A DNA stretch of 64,000 bases, taken from contig JAPUER010000058.1 in assembly GCA_027492485.1 (NCBI GenBank), positions 100,686 through 164,685 on the forward strand. The letters are read 5' to 3'. A model generated the notes under the pieces. The model was not told the origin of the DNA. It saw nothing but the letters and a program-made list of their open reading frames with translations, and made no database searches. The DNA comes from Betaproteobacteria bacterium. Lineage in GTDB: Bacteria; Pseudomonadota; Gammaproteobacteria; Burkholderiales; Casimicrobiaceae. Positions within the stretch are counted from its first letter, which is position 1, and each line of letters starts with the position of its first letter. Both the position numbers and the translations under genes were made by a program. Shown in pieces: positions 54,091-62,247 of this stretch.

Positions 54091-56480
54091 TTCGCACAGG
54101 CCGTGCGTTTGCGATCGGCCAGCGCGGCGTCACCCGCACGGTCAAACGTCGAAATCCCCCATCGCGTGTTGATCCCCTGCCACGCTTCTGCAGCTCGCAA
54201 CCAGGTTGAGCAGGCTGGTTTCCTTTCCCCCGCCGCTTCATGCAGTTCTGCCAGCGTGCGCAACGTCGACGCGCGATCACGCGCGCGTTCGGCATCATCG
54301 GGGGCCTGGCGCAGCCGGTTCTCGGCGCTACCGAGACGTGCCTGTGCAATGGCAATCGCTTCCGGGTGTCGCCCCAATTTGCTGAGGATCAAGGCTCGCT
54401 GATTCAGTACAACGCCAAGCATGCGGTTCGCGTCAAGGTTGTCCGGGTCAAGCGTCAACAATCGCTCGGCGATGGCTGCGCCGCGGTCGATCACGGCGAG
54501 CGCCTCGGCAGCAGGGCGTCCCACATCCAGCATGGCACCAGAAAGACTCCAGTAGCCATTGACGGCGCCGTTCAGCACCCGTCGGTCGGCGGGCGTTTGT
54601 GCCAGCGCACGCTCGAAGTGATCAATGGCCCGACGGTAAGCAACGACGGCGTCATCATAGCGATGCAAGTACCAGAGGGAGTCTCCGAGCAGAAGCGCGG
54701 GTCGTGCGACCTGATAGTCGAAGGCCATGGCATGTTTCACTGCGTCAGGCAACGCGCGCAGGCGGGCTTCCTCGCCTGCCTGCAATGCCGCCGCTGCTGC
54801 CATGTCGTTCTTGAACTTGAACGCATCGGCCTGCACCAGCCGTGTGCCCAACAACAGGAGATCAAGGTCGGCCCGCTCGGCGGCCGTCGCCGTCGACGCC
54901 GACGCGAGCGTTGCCGCAGTCGATGCGTTCCGCTCTGCTTCCCGGGCTTTGGCAAGCTGGTGTTCGGCATCGTTGTCGGCGGATCCATAGATCAGCGCCA
55001 GAAGATACTGCGCGCGCGCCAGGTCACGGCGATGCGCCCACCCGTCGTCATTGCCCGGCGCCAGCAGCAACGCCTCGGCGCGCTGCAGGCTGGCGCGTGC
55101 CGCCCCGGGCTCGCCGACGTGGGCCCGACCCGGTACACCCTGCACTTCACCGAGACGCGTCAGGCCGCGCGCCACTTCGGTGCGCAATGCCGTGTTGTCG
55201 CGTGCCGTGCCCGCCAGGGTATCCAGGTAGCGTTGACCGCGCTCAACCAGCTCGCGCCGCGCCCTGGTTGTTCCCGGGATGCTCTCCAGTTGACCGTCGA
55301 GATCAAACAGCATGAAATTCGCCAACGCCCGGACCTCGGCGAAGCGCGTTTCCGCTTCGCGCCGCGCGGTGTCGGCTCGGGAATACAGCGTGGCGATGGT
55401 CAGCAGCGCTGCGATCAAGGTCAGCAGGGCAACCAGCGCGCTGGCCACGCGCCACGGATAGCGATGCACAAATCGGCCCGTCGCGTAGCGCCAATTCGAT
55501 CCCATGGCGAGCACCGGTTTATGCTGCAACCAGCGGTTCAAATCATCACGCAGCGCGTCCGCACTGGCATAGCGATCCTCACGCGCCTGCGCTGTCGCGC
55601 GCCGAATGATGGCCTGCAGATCAAGCGGGCCCTCCGGCGCGACGCTGCGCAACACGACTCCCAACGCGTAGACATCGTCGGCAGTAACCGCCGGCAGACC
55701 AGCCAACCGTTGCGGACTGCTGTAGCCCTGTGTGAAGCCCTCGCGGCGTGCGTCGTCCATATCCTGTCCGCGGGCGACGCCGAAGTCGATCAACCTGGTA
55801 TCGCCCGTGGCGGTGACGAGAATATTGGCTGGCTTCAGATCGCAATGCAACACCAGATTCTGATGGGCATGCGCCACCGCATCGCAGACATCGCGAACGA
55901 GGGCGACGCGCGCCGGCAATGCAGGCCCCACCATGTTGACGTATTGGTCGAGGGGCCGTCCGTTCACCAACTCCATCACCAGATAGTGCAGACCGTTGCT
56001 CGTGGTGCCGCCATCGAGAATGCGTGCGATGCCTGGATGCGCCATTCGCGCCAGCAGACGCCGTTCGGCGTCCATATAAGGTGCCAGCAGCAGTTTGCCG
56101 CTGCGCGGCCGGATGAACTTGATGGCCACCGACTGCTCGAACAGACCATCGTTGCGCCGTGCGCGATACACCGAGCCCATGCCACCGGAACCGATCAGTT
56201 CCACAAGATCGTAGACACCGATGGTCGGCGGCGGCAACACGGGCGCACCGCCCGCGAGACCGCCGATACGGGTCGCGTCCGGATCCGCCAGCGACGTTTC
56301 ACACGCCTCATCGGCCGCAATCAGCCGGTGTACCCGTGCCCGCAGCGCATCATTGCTCGCACAGTGCTCGTCGACCAGGCGTGCTCGCGCCTCGCCCGTC
56401 AACTCGATCGCGGCCGCGAAAAGCAGCAGCGCGTCGCGCTCAAGCAAAGAGGAGCCGAGGGTAGATGCACTCACGGTCAT
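54087..56480 (-). CDS. membrane Ser/Thr protein kinase with TPR-like periplasmic domain
   Basis: A 797-aa kinase. The glycine loop is IGSGGMGSVYRARR near residue 90, followed by the ATP Lys in VAIKFIRP. The catalytic loop is HCDLKPAN (HCD in place of HRD) and the metal motif DFG is intact. One membrane helix follows the kinase near residue 345 (VASALVALLTLIAALLTIA), then a helical, TPR-like sensory region to the end. ATG 56480 is the start I prefer. It is the last gene of a three-gene minus-strand operon and convergent with the ECF sigma gene. Confidence 0.86.
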   Translation of the reverse strand: MTVSASTLGSSLLERDALLLFAAAIELTGEARARLVDEHCASNDALRARVHRLIAADEACETSLADPDATRIGGLAGGAPVLPPPTIGVYDLVELIGSGGMGSVYRARRNDGLFEQSVAIKFIRPRSGKLLLAPYMDAERRLLARMAHPGIARILDGGTTSNGLHYLVMELVNGRPLDQYVNMVGPALPARVALVRDVCDAVAHAHQNLVLHCDLKPANILVTATGDTRLIDFGVARGQDMDDARREGFTQGYSSPQRLAGLPAVTADDVYALGVVLRSVAPEGPLDLQAIIRRATAQAREDRYASADALRDDLNRWLQHKPVLAMGSNWRYATGRFVHRYPWRVASALVALLTLIAALLTIATLYSRADTARREAETRFAEVRALANFMLFDLDGQLESIPGTTRARRELVERGQRYLDTLAGTARDNTALRTEVARGLTRLGEVQGVPGRAHVGEPGAARASLQRAEALLLAPGNDDGWAHRRDLARAQYLLALIYGSADNDAEHQLAKAREAERNASTAATLASASTATAAERADLDLLLLGTRLVQADAFKFKNDMAAAAALQAGEEARLRALPDAVKHAMAFDYQVARPALLLGDSLWYLHRYDDAVVAYRRAIDHFERALAQTPADRRVLNGAVNGYWSLSGAMLDVGRPAAEALAVIDRGAAIAERLLTLDPDNLDANRMLGVVLNQRALILSKLGRHPEAIAIAQARLGSAENRLRQAPDDAERARDRASTLRTLAELHEAAGERKPACSTWLRAAEAWQGINTRWGISTFDRAGDAALADRKRTACAN

Positions 56481-56523
56481 AGCGTAGCCCATCGGCACAG
56501 GTTGCCGACGCCTCAGCCGTTGC

Positions 56524-57195
56524 TCAGAACTTGTTCAATATTGGCGTGGGAACGGTTACACCGGCCCGAGTTGCCAGTCTGGCGGCCGCGCTGCGGGCTC
56601 GGGCGACACGCAGGCGTTCATCCAGCGCCCGTTCGGCCCATGGGGTCCAACCATAGCAAGCCGATGCGACTGCGACGGTCCACGCTGGCGGCTGCTCCAT
56701 ATAGCCCGCCATGCGGAAAAGCGCATACGTAAAGCAGCCGATCAGTGTGCCCACGTAGCCGGCCGCAAAGACCCCGGTGAGCGCGGTCACCGCCGAGGCT
56801 GCCGCCGTTCCGCCCACGCCCAGGGTCAGCGTTCTAAGTGCAATCCGTTGCGTGCCGCCTGCGGTCAACGCTCCGACGCCGGCGGCATTGACAATTTCGA
56901 CAATGCTTCCCCCCTGAATGACTTTCCAGCCAAAGTAGCGGCAAAAGAAGATCAGTGCATTGATGTTGCCGGTGGCCAGCATGTGCTCGGCGAATCGTGA
57001 CGCATTGAGCTGTTGCGACAGCGGGCCGGAGAGCGCCGCCGCAGCGACCATGCAGCCCATTGCCTGTCCAAGGTTGTATCCGACGTCGCCGAGTTTGGCG
57101 AGATCGGGCATGGTGTAAGCCGGGTTGGCGTCGGCTGCTTCCTTGAAGTAGGCGCAAAACGCCGGCCAGCCGGATTTGGGGATTTCGTAAGCCAT
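56524..57195 (-). CDS. hypothetical membrane protein
   Basis: A 223-aa protein with two hydrophobic helices near 125-165 (GVGGTAAASAVTALTGVFAAGYVGTLIGCF) and a basic C-terminal helix. No family recognised. Second gene of the kinase operon, 43 bp before the kinase and 46 bp after the secreted protein, so it is likely a functional partner. Confidence 0.65.
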   Translation of the reverse strand: MAYEIPKSGWPAFCAYFKEAADANPAYTMPDLAKLGDVGYNLGQAMGCMVAAAALSGPLSQQLNASRFAEHMLATGNINALIFFCRYFGWKVIQGGSIVEIVNAAGVGALTAGGTQRIALRTLTLGVGGTAAASAVTALTGVFAAGYVGTLIGCFTYALFRMAGYMEQPPAWTVAVASACYGWTPWAERALDERLRVARARSAAARLATRAGVTVPTPILNKF

Positions 57196-57241
57196 GATCT
57201 TCTCCTGTTCGATGCGACCAACGTGAGCCGTTGTGCCAGCG

Positions 57242-57895
57242 CTAGCGTGCGCTCAGCGGGTGCCAGTAGCCGTTGGCGGCGACCCAGTAGTTGCCCGACG
57301 CGTCAACGCGATAGGTATTGCCCTGGTACTGATGCTGCGTATTGGCCTGCCAGGTGTGCGGCAACGCGACCGTGGCGCCGTTGCCTGCCGTGTACGTGCT
57401 CTGACCGAGCAACTGACGGCCGGCTTCCTGCTGGTGGTTGAAGTAGCCTTGCTGCCACTGCGTCTGCGCGGTCGCCCGATTGGCCTGTGCGGCCTGATAG
57501 CCGCGCCAGCTTTGCATCTCGCGAGACTGATTGCCCGCCTCGACGGCACGGGCATGTGCGATTCCCTGCGCGGAAAACCCGGCGGTATACATGTAGTTGT
57601 AGGCAAACGTCGGAAAGTCGGACGGTCGTTGACCGCGTTGCTGCGCTTGTGCGAGGTGCTGGCGATAAGCGGCCTGAATTTTCGGATCCTGCATGGCGCG
57701 CTGAATCGCCGAGGTCTGCGCCTGATTGATCTGCTGCGTCAGTTGCCGGTTCTGCTGCAGGGCCATTGCCATGCGCTGATTGGTGATGGCCATTTGCTGC
57801 GACATGTAAGCGTTCAGATCCTGCGCGCCTGCACTGAACGCCAGCGTACCCGCCAGAGCCAAGGTTGCGAGGCGAAGAAAGTTGCTGGATTTCAT
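57242..57895 (-). CDS. secreted Gln/Ala-rich hypothetical protein
   Basis: A 217-aa precursor. Signal peptide to about residue 25 (MKSSNFLRLATLALAGTLAFSAGA), then a Gln-rich helical region and a C-terminal Tyr/Trp/Asn-rich beta segment (NTYRVDASGNYWVAANGYW). CAGGAGAA upstream fixes ATG 57895. First gene of the kinase operon. Could be the periplasmic ligand or target of the kinase system. Confidence 0.65.
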   Translation of the reverse strand: MKSSNFLRLATLALAGTLAFSAGAQDLNAYMSQQMAITNQRMAMALQQNRQLTQQINQAQTSAIQRAMQDPKIQAAYRQHLAQAQQRGQRPSDFPTFAYNYMYTAGFSAQGIAHARAVEAGNQSREMQSWRGYQAAQANRATAQTQWQQGYFNHQQEAGRQLLGQSTYTAGNGATVALPHTWQANTQHQYQGNTYRVDASGNYWVAANGYWHPLSAR

Positions 57896-58059
57896 GGTGT
57901 TCTCCTGAAAGTGGGTGAGGTACTGGTAACGGCGCAGAAATCGGGAAAAGCGGATCAAAAGTCGTGAAAATTTTGTTTGTCGCCTCCCCGTACGTGTTTC
58001 CGTCTATCCGCAGCCGCGCGTTTGTGCGGCGGGCGACCATGCGGTGCTAATGTCTGCAC

Positions 58060-58962
58060 ATGGCAAGTGCAGCGACACAACAACGCATAGCCGTGCTGAC
58101 TTGGCACGGCTACAACGTCTTCGGCAACACCTATGGCAGCAACGATCTGATCGCGTTTGCCGAGGATCTGCGCACGCTGGACGACGCCGGATTTGCGGTG
58201 ATCCCGCTGCTCGAGGTGGCGCGCTGGGTGCGTCGCGAGCGCAGCGATTTCACCGATCTCGCGGGCGACGGGCGGCCCGTCGTTGCCTTGTCCTGCGACG
58301 ACGGGACGGATTACGACTGGCGCAACGTGACGCATCCCGAACACGGCGCGCAAACCGGTTTTGGCGAATCGATGCGCGTCTTTCAGTGCGAACGACCGGG
58401 GCGGCAGCCGGCGCTATCGTTGACCAGCTTCGTGATCGCCAGCCCCAGCGCGCGTCACCAGATCGACCGCGGTGCGATGGCCGGTCAAAGCGCGCTCAAC
58501 GACGACTGGTGGCAGGCGGCCAATGCGAGCGGTCTGATGCCGATTGAAAGCCACGGCTGGGACCACAACCATCCGACGGTGTCGCCGCTGGTGCAGCGCG
58601 AGCAGCGCAGCGGGGATTTCTTCGCCATCGACACCTTTGCCGAGTGCGACATGCACGTGCGGGCAGCGGCGAACTACATCGAGTCGCGGGCAGGCCGGCG
58701 ACCGGCGCTGTTCGCCTACCCGTGGACGCAGGCGTCGGACTACATGCGCTACCGTTACATGCCGACCGCGGCCGAAGCGCTGGGCACGATTGCGGCTTTC
58801 GGCGGCCAGAGCGATTACGTCACGCGCGACAGCGACCGCTGGTATCTGCCGCGCTTCGTGTTCGGGCCGGACTGGAACAGTCGCGACAGTCTGCTCGCGC
58901 TGCTGCGGCGTGCGCTGGGGAATTGGCGCGGCACGGCAACGCGTGAAACCCGTTCGCCCTGA
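58060..58962 (+). CDS. polysaccharide-deacetylase-like protein
   Basis: A 300-aa protein with the CE4-like motifs LSCDDGTDYD near residue 92 and ESHGWDHNHP near 168 (Asp-Asp and His-x-x-x-His metal ligands). No signal peptide, unlike cell-wall deacetylases. The C-terminal ATRETRSP and the TGA stop are encoded by the left arm of a REP-like palindrome. Confidence 0.68.
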   Translation: MASAATQQRIAVLTWHGYNVFGNTYGSNDLIAFAEDLRTLDDAGFAVIPLLEVARWVRRERSDFTDLAGDGRPVVALSCDDGTDYDWRNVTHPEHGAQTGFGESMRVFQCERPGRQPALSLTSFVIASPSARHQIDRGAMAGQSALNDDWWQAANASGLMPIESHGWDHNHPTVSPLVQREQRSGDFFAIDTFAECDMHVRAAANYIESRAGRRPALFAYPWTQASDYMRYRYMPTAAEALGTIAAFGGQSDYVTRDSDRWYLPRFVFGPDWNSRDSLLALLRRALGNWRGTATRETRSP

Positions 58963-59020
58963 GCGCTGCGAAGGGTCCGATAGCCGGGAGATTCAAACCC
59001 TTCGCTGCGCTCAGGGCGAG
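58950..59020. repeat. REP-like palindrome, CCTGAGCG type, copy 4
   Basis: Left arm 58950-58976 and right arm 58997-59020 (ACCCTTCGCTGCGCTCAGGGCG). The TGA at 58960-58962 of the deacetylase-like gene is part of the repeat core. Confidence 0.85.
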
Positions 59021-59082
59021 CAGAGTTTCCTCTGTGCGGAGTGTGCACATTTCGGTAGTCCGCACTACCGTATTGCCGCCGG

Positions 59083-59691
59083 TCAGAACGGCCCGAGCTT
59101 GACGGCTTCGGCGATGCGCCGCGTCTTGCCTTCTTCGCTGATCGGTTTCTGCCAGATCGCGAACAAATAGGGCTCGGCGACCTTCTCGAAGCCGACACGG
59201 CGGTCCACCGCCTCGGCCTGCTTGTCGCCGATGTAGCCCCAGATGGTGGCGCCGTCGCTCAGCGTGGCGTGAGCGTGACGCATCATGATCTCGGCGATGC
59301 CGCCGCGCTCGCGCACCCAGGCGCGCTGCAGCGGCGACAGCGCGCGGTAGACGCGGTCATCGGTGCACAGCCCGCCGCAAAGATAGTCGCCCTGCCACGC
59401 GGTGTAGTGCACGTAACCGGCGCACACGGTGCCGGCCATCGCGACGAAGTGGCGCGGGAACTGCGGAACTTCCTGACCGAACTTGCGGCGGAAAAGATCG
59501 GCGGCGATGGCCGGATCGTCGATTTCGACGATGCGGATAGTTTCGTCCAGCGCCGGGCGGTCGCGCATCGCGGCGCGCGCCTGCTCGACGGCGGCGGCGT
59601 AGGCGGCGTCGGCTGCCGGCGCGGGCGCATGCGCCGGGGTTGCCGCCGCGCCGCGACGGCGCTTCCACCAGTCTGCGAGTTGTGTCAGCAT
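59083..59691 (-). CDS. hypothetical protein, possibly GNAT-like
   Basis: A 202-aa cytosolic protein with a Pro/Ala-rich N-terminus. The centre HFVAMAGTVCAGYVHYTAWQGDYLCGGLCTDD and the AEIMMRHAHATL segment recall GNAT folds but no firm motif A is present. Unknown function. Confidence 0.55.
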   Translation of the reverse strand: MLTQLADWWKRRRGAAATPAHAPAPAADAAYAAAVEQARAAMRDRPALDETIRIVEIDDPAIAADLFRRKFGQEVPQFPRHFVAMAGTVCAGYVHYTAWQGDYLCGGLCTDDRVYRALSPLQRAWVRERGGIAEIMMRHAHATLSDGATIWGYIGDKQAEAVDRRVGFEKVAEPYLFAIWQKPISEEGKTRRIAEAVKLGPF

Positions 59692-59693
59692 CT

Positions 59694-59814
59694 ATCAGCT
59701 TTTCGCTGTAACGCCCATTGCATAGGGGTTTGAACCGCAAAATACAACTTGTCGACTTGCCAAAAAATCGCTGTCTATACCCATTGCAGACGCCGTTTCA
59801 TACCGAAAAGCCGT
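59694..59814. repeat. GTCGAC-centred palindromic element, copy F
   Basis: Left end ATCAGCTTTTCG (59694-59706) and right end CGAAAAGCC (59804-59812) give an 8-bp perfect GCTTTTCG/CGAAAAGC stem. Centre GTCGAC 59751-59756, exactly midway. CCCATTGCATAGGGG makes the left-arm hairpin. It fills the gap between two minus-strand genes. Confidence 0.8.
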
Positions 59815-60239
59815 TACTCCAGCCGGGTCCAGGTTTGCGTGCGGCCGAACAGCGGATTACCGAAGTAGCCGCGCACATCCAGCCGCTTGTTGTCGGCGCT
59901 CAGGCTGAGGCGGACGCGGTACACCTTGCCGTTGGCGGCGTCGAGAATGTCGCCGCCTTCCCAGTACGTCTCGCCCTTCTTGACGTTGCGCATGATGGTG
60001 AGGCCGATCACCGGCTTGCCCTTGCGCTCATCGGTGCATTCGTCGCATTTCGAGTCCTGTTTGGCTGGATCGAGCAGTCTCTCGACCCTGCCGGTGAACA
60101 CGCCGTTGGCCTCGCTGATGCGGATGATGGCCTTTTCCTTGCCGGTTGCATCGTCCACGGTTTTCCAGGTGCCCGCGGGTGTCTGGGCAAACGCCAGTCC
60201 TGCCGTCAGTGCGCAAATCGGTGCCAGCAACAGTTTCAT
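59814..60239 (-). CDS. DUF2147 family secreted protein
   Basis: A 141-aa precursor with signal peptide MKLLLAPICALTAGLAFA. AGTWKTVDDATGKEKAIIRI, the Cys pair in SKCDECTD, and GKPVIGLTIMRNVKKGETYWEGGDILDAANGKVY are DUF2147 features; the family forms small envelope beta-barrels of unknown role. GGAGAA ribosome binding site upstream. Confidence 0.88.
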   Translation of the reverse strand: MKLLLAPICALTAGLAFAQTPAGTWKTVDDATGKEKAIIRISEANGVFTGRVERLLDPAKQDSKCDECTDERKGKPVIGLTIMRNVKKGETYWEGGDILDAANGKVYRVRLSLSADNKRLDVRGYFGNPLFGRTQTWTRLE

Positions 60240-60271
60240 GGGTTCTCCTTGGTTGAGTCGGTGCCGGCGGA

Positions 60272-60775
60272 CTAGCCGCCGATGAAATCGCGTTTACCCA
60301 GCGGCACGCCAGCATGGCGCAGCAGGTTGTACGCGGTAGTCGCGTGAAAGTAGAAATTCGGCAGCGCGAAGCCGGTCAGATACGCCAGGCCAACAAACTC
60401 GGCCGGCGCCCCGGCGATGGTGATGTGGATCGCCCGCGTCTCGGCGCCGTCGAATTGCTCGGGCTTCAAGGTGGCGAGGAAGTCGCGCGTCTTCTGGCAA
60501 CGCGCCTTCAGCTCGGCGAAGGTTTGCTCGGAATCGTCGTACTTGGGCACGTCGACGCCGGCCAGTCGGGCCGAGGCGCCCTTGGCGAAATCGGCGGCGA
60601 TGTAAATCTGTCGCGTCAGCGGGAACATGTCGGGGTAAATACGCATGCCGGTCAGCACCGTGTCGTCTATCTTCCGTTCCGCAGCATAAGCCGCGCCCTT
60701 GTCGAGAATGTTCATCAGGTTGCCGAGGTGGCGATCGAACGCCGGCACCGACAGGGCGTACATCGAAATAGTCAC
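60272..60775 (-). CDS. DUF1993 family protein
   Basis: A 167-aa cytosolic helical protein. TISMYALSVPAFDRHLGNLMNILDKG is the family start, and PNFYFHATTAYNLLRHAGVPLGKRDFIGG its end. I begin at GTG 60775, one of two nearby candidates, because family members begin MTISMY. DUF1993 proteins resemble the DinB-like four-helix bundle; function unknown. Sits 32 bp downstream of the DUF2147 start on the same strand. Confidence 0.9.
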   Translation of the reverse strand: MTISMYALSVPAFDRHLGNLMNILDKGAAYAAERKIDDTVLTGMRIYPDMFPLTRQIYIAADFAKGASARLAGVDVPKYDDSEQTFAELKARCQKTRDFLATLKPEQFDGAETRAIHITIAGAPAEFVGLAYLTGFALPNFYFHATTAYNLLRHAGVPLGKRDFIGG

Positions 60776-60885
60776 AACGAGTCCTTTGCACAACGGGGGG
60801 TACGGTGTCGACGATTGTAGGTGCGGATCCGCGCCTGGCAATCGATCGACGGTAATGTTGCGCAGGACGCACAAGGAGAAACAGC

Positions 60886-61980
60886 ATGGAACGTCGCGAT
60901 TTTCTGTCCGGCGGCATCGGCGCGGTCGGCACACTCGCGGGCCTGGCCTCGGTCACGGCAGCGGCGCAAAACCTGCCGACCGTCAACTGGCGGCTGGCAT
61001 CCAGCTTTCCGAAGTCGCTCGATACCATCTACGGCGGCGCCGAGCAGTTTGCCCGGATTCTCGATGCGGTTACCGCCGGCAAGTTCAAGATATCGATCGT
61101 TGACAACGCAACGATCGCGCCGGCGAAAACCGTGTTCGAGGCGGTGCAGAACGGCAACGTCGAGTGCGCGCACACGGCAGGCTACTACTTCCTCGGTGTC
61201 AACAAGGCGCTGGCTTTTGACACCACTTTGCCGTTCGGGCTCAACCAGCGACAGCACAATGCCTGGGTCTATCAAGGCGGCGGGCTTGAACTGTTGCGCG
61301 AGTTGTTTGCGCAGTACAACATGGTCAACTTCCCGATGGGCAACACCGGCGCCCAGATGGGCGGCTGGTACAACAAGGAGATTCGCACCCTCGACGACGT
61401 CAAGGGTCTGAAGATTCGCATCCCCGGTTTTGGCGGGGAAATCTGGAAGCGGCTCGGCGCCGAGCCCGTTGCCATGCCCGGCGGCGAAATTGCCGGCGCG
61501 CTGCGCGACAAAAAGATCGACGCCGGCGAATGGGTTGGGCCCTACGACGACAACAAACTCGGGCTGCCGACGGTGGCCCGGTTCTACTACTACCCCGCCT
61601 GGTGGGAGCCATCTGCGGCGCTGAGCCTGTACGCCAACAAGGCAGCGTACGACGGACTGCCGGCCGCCTACAAGGAAGCCGTCAACATCGTCAGCGGCTG
61701 GGTCAACCAGTGGATGATGGCGGCGTACGACACCCGCAATCCGGCCGCCTATAAACGCATGATCGGCAGCGGCACCCGGGTGCAACTGTTCCCCAACAAT
61801 TTCATGATTGCCGCGTACCGCGGCGCGTTTGCAATCTACGACGCGGAAGCGGCGGGCAATGCTGCATTCCGCAAGATTTACGAGCCCTGGAAGCGCTTCC
61901 GCACCGAGATCAACGAGTGGCACAAGACGGCGGAGGCCGCGATGACCAATTTCCTCGGCAACTGGCGCGCGGAAGGCTGA
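60886..61980 (+). CDS. TRAP transporter substrate-binding protein (DctP family)
   Basis: Periplasmic receptor of a TRAP transporter, 364 aa. N-terminal Tat-type signal MERRDFLSGGIGAVGTLAGLA, then the family core WRLASSFPKSLDTIYGGAEQFARIL and VKGLKIRIPGFGGEIWKRLGAEPVAMPGGEI. The ATG has AGGAGAA upstream. The dctQ and dctM genes are not in the window, so the transporter is incomplete here. It may bind a 2-oxo acid as many relatives do. Confidence 0.9.
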   Translation: MERRDFLSGGIGAVGTLAGLASVTAAAQNLPTVNWRLASSFPKSLDTIYGGAEQFARILDAVTAGKFKISIVDNATIAPAKTVFEAVQNGNVECAHTAGYYFLGVNKALAFDTTLPFGLNQRQHNAWVYQGGGLELLRELFAQYNMVNFPMGNTGAQMGGWYNKEIRTLDDVKGLKIRIPGFGGEIWKRLGAEPVAMPGGEIAGALRDKKIDAGEWVGPYDDNKLGLPTVARFYYYPAWWEPSAALSLYANKAAYDGLPAAYKEAVNIVSGWVNQWMMAAYDTRNPAAYKRMIGSGTRVQLFPNNFMIAAYRGAFAIYDAEAAGNAAFRKIYEPWKRFRTEINEWHKTAEAAMTNFLGNWRAEG

Positions 61981-61992
61981 TAAACTGCGCCC

Positions 61993-62247
61993 TGAATCAG
62001 GAGAAGCGCGCGGGCCACCCGCTCTCGCGCTACCGTAGGCGTAATCCCCGGAAGATCGCTCAGGTACCGTACTGATTCACGGCGTGGTTTCGCAGGAAAC
62101 CACGTTGCACATCTGGAGAGCGAGGCAGCCATCACACTGGCGAGAGCCTCCGCCGAAGGGGCAAAGCGGCAGGCAAGCGGCCGCTGAAACTCTCAGGCTA
62201 AAGGACAGATCCGGGACGTCACCTTCCACCGATGGAGCCACGTCCCG
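61993..62247 (+). promoter_or_regulatory. tandem glycine riboswitch upstream of gcvT
   Basis: Aptamer I spans 61993-62079, closed by TGAATCA/TGATTCA, with the core CCGTAGGCG...GCTCAGG. A GTGGTTT/AAACCAC linker hairpin follows. Aptamer II spans 62111-62210, closed by ATCTG/CAGAT, with GGAGAG, GCCGAAGGGGCAAA and ACTCTCAGGCTAAAGGACAG, which is the canonical glycine core. A 8-bp CGGGACGT/ACGTCCCG stem (62212-62219 / 62240-62247) then holds GGAG in its loop directly before the ATG. No T-run follows, so control of translation is more likely than termination. Confidence 0.9.
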
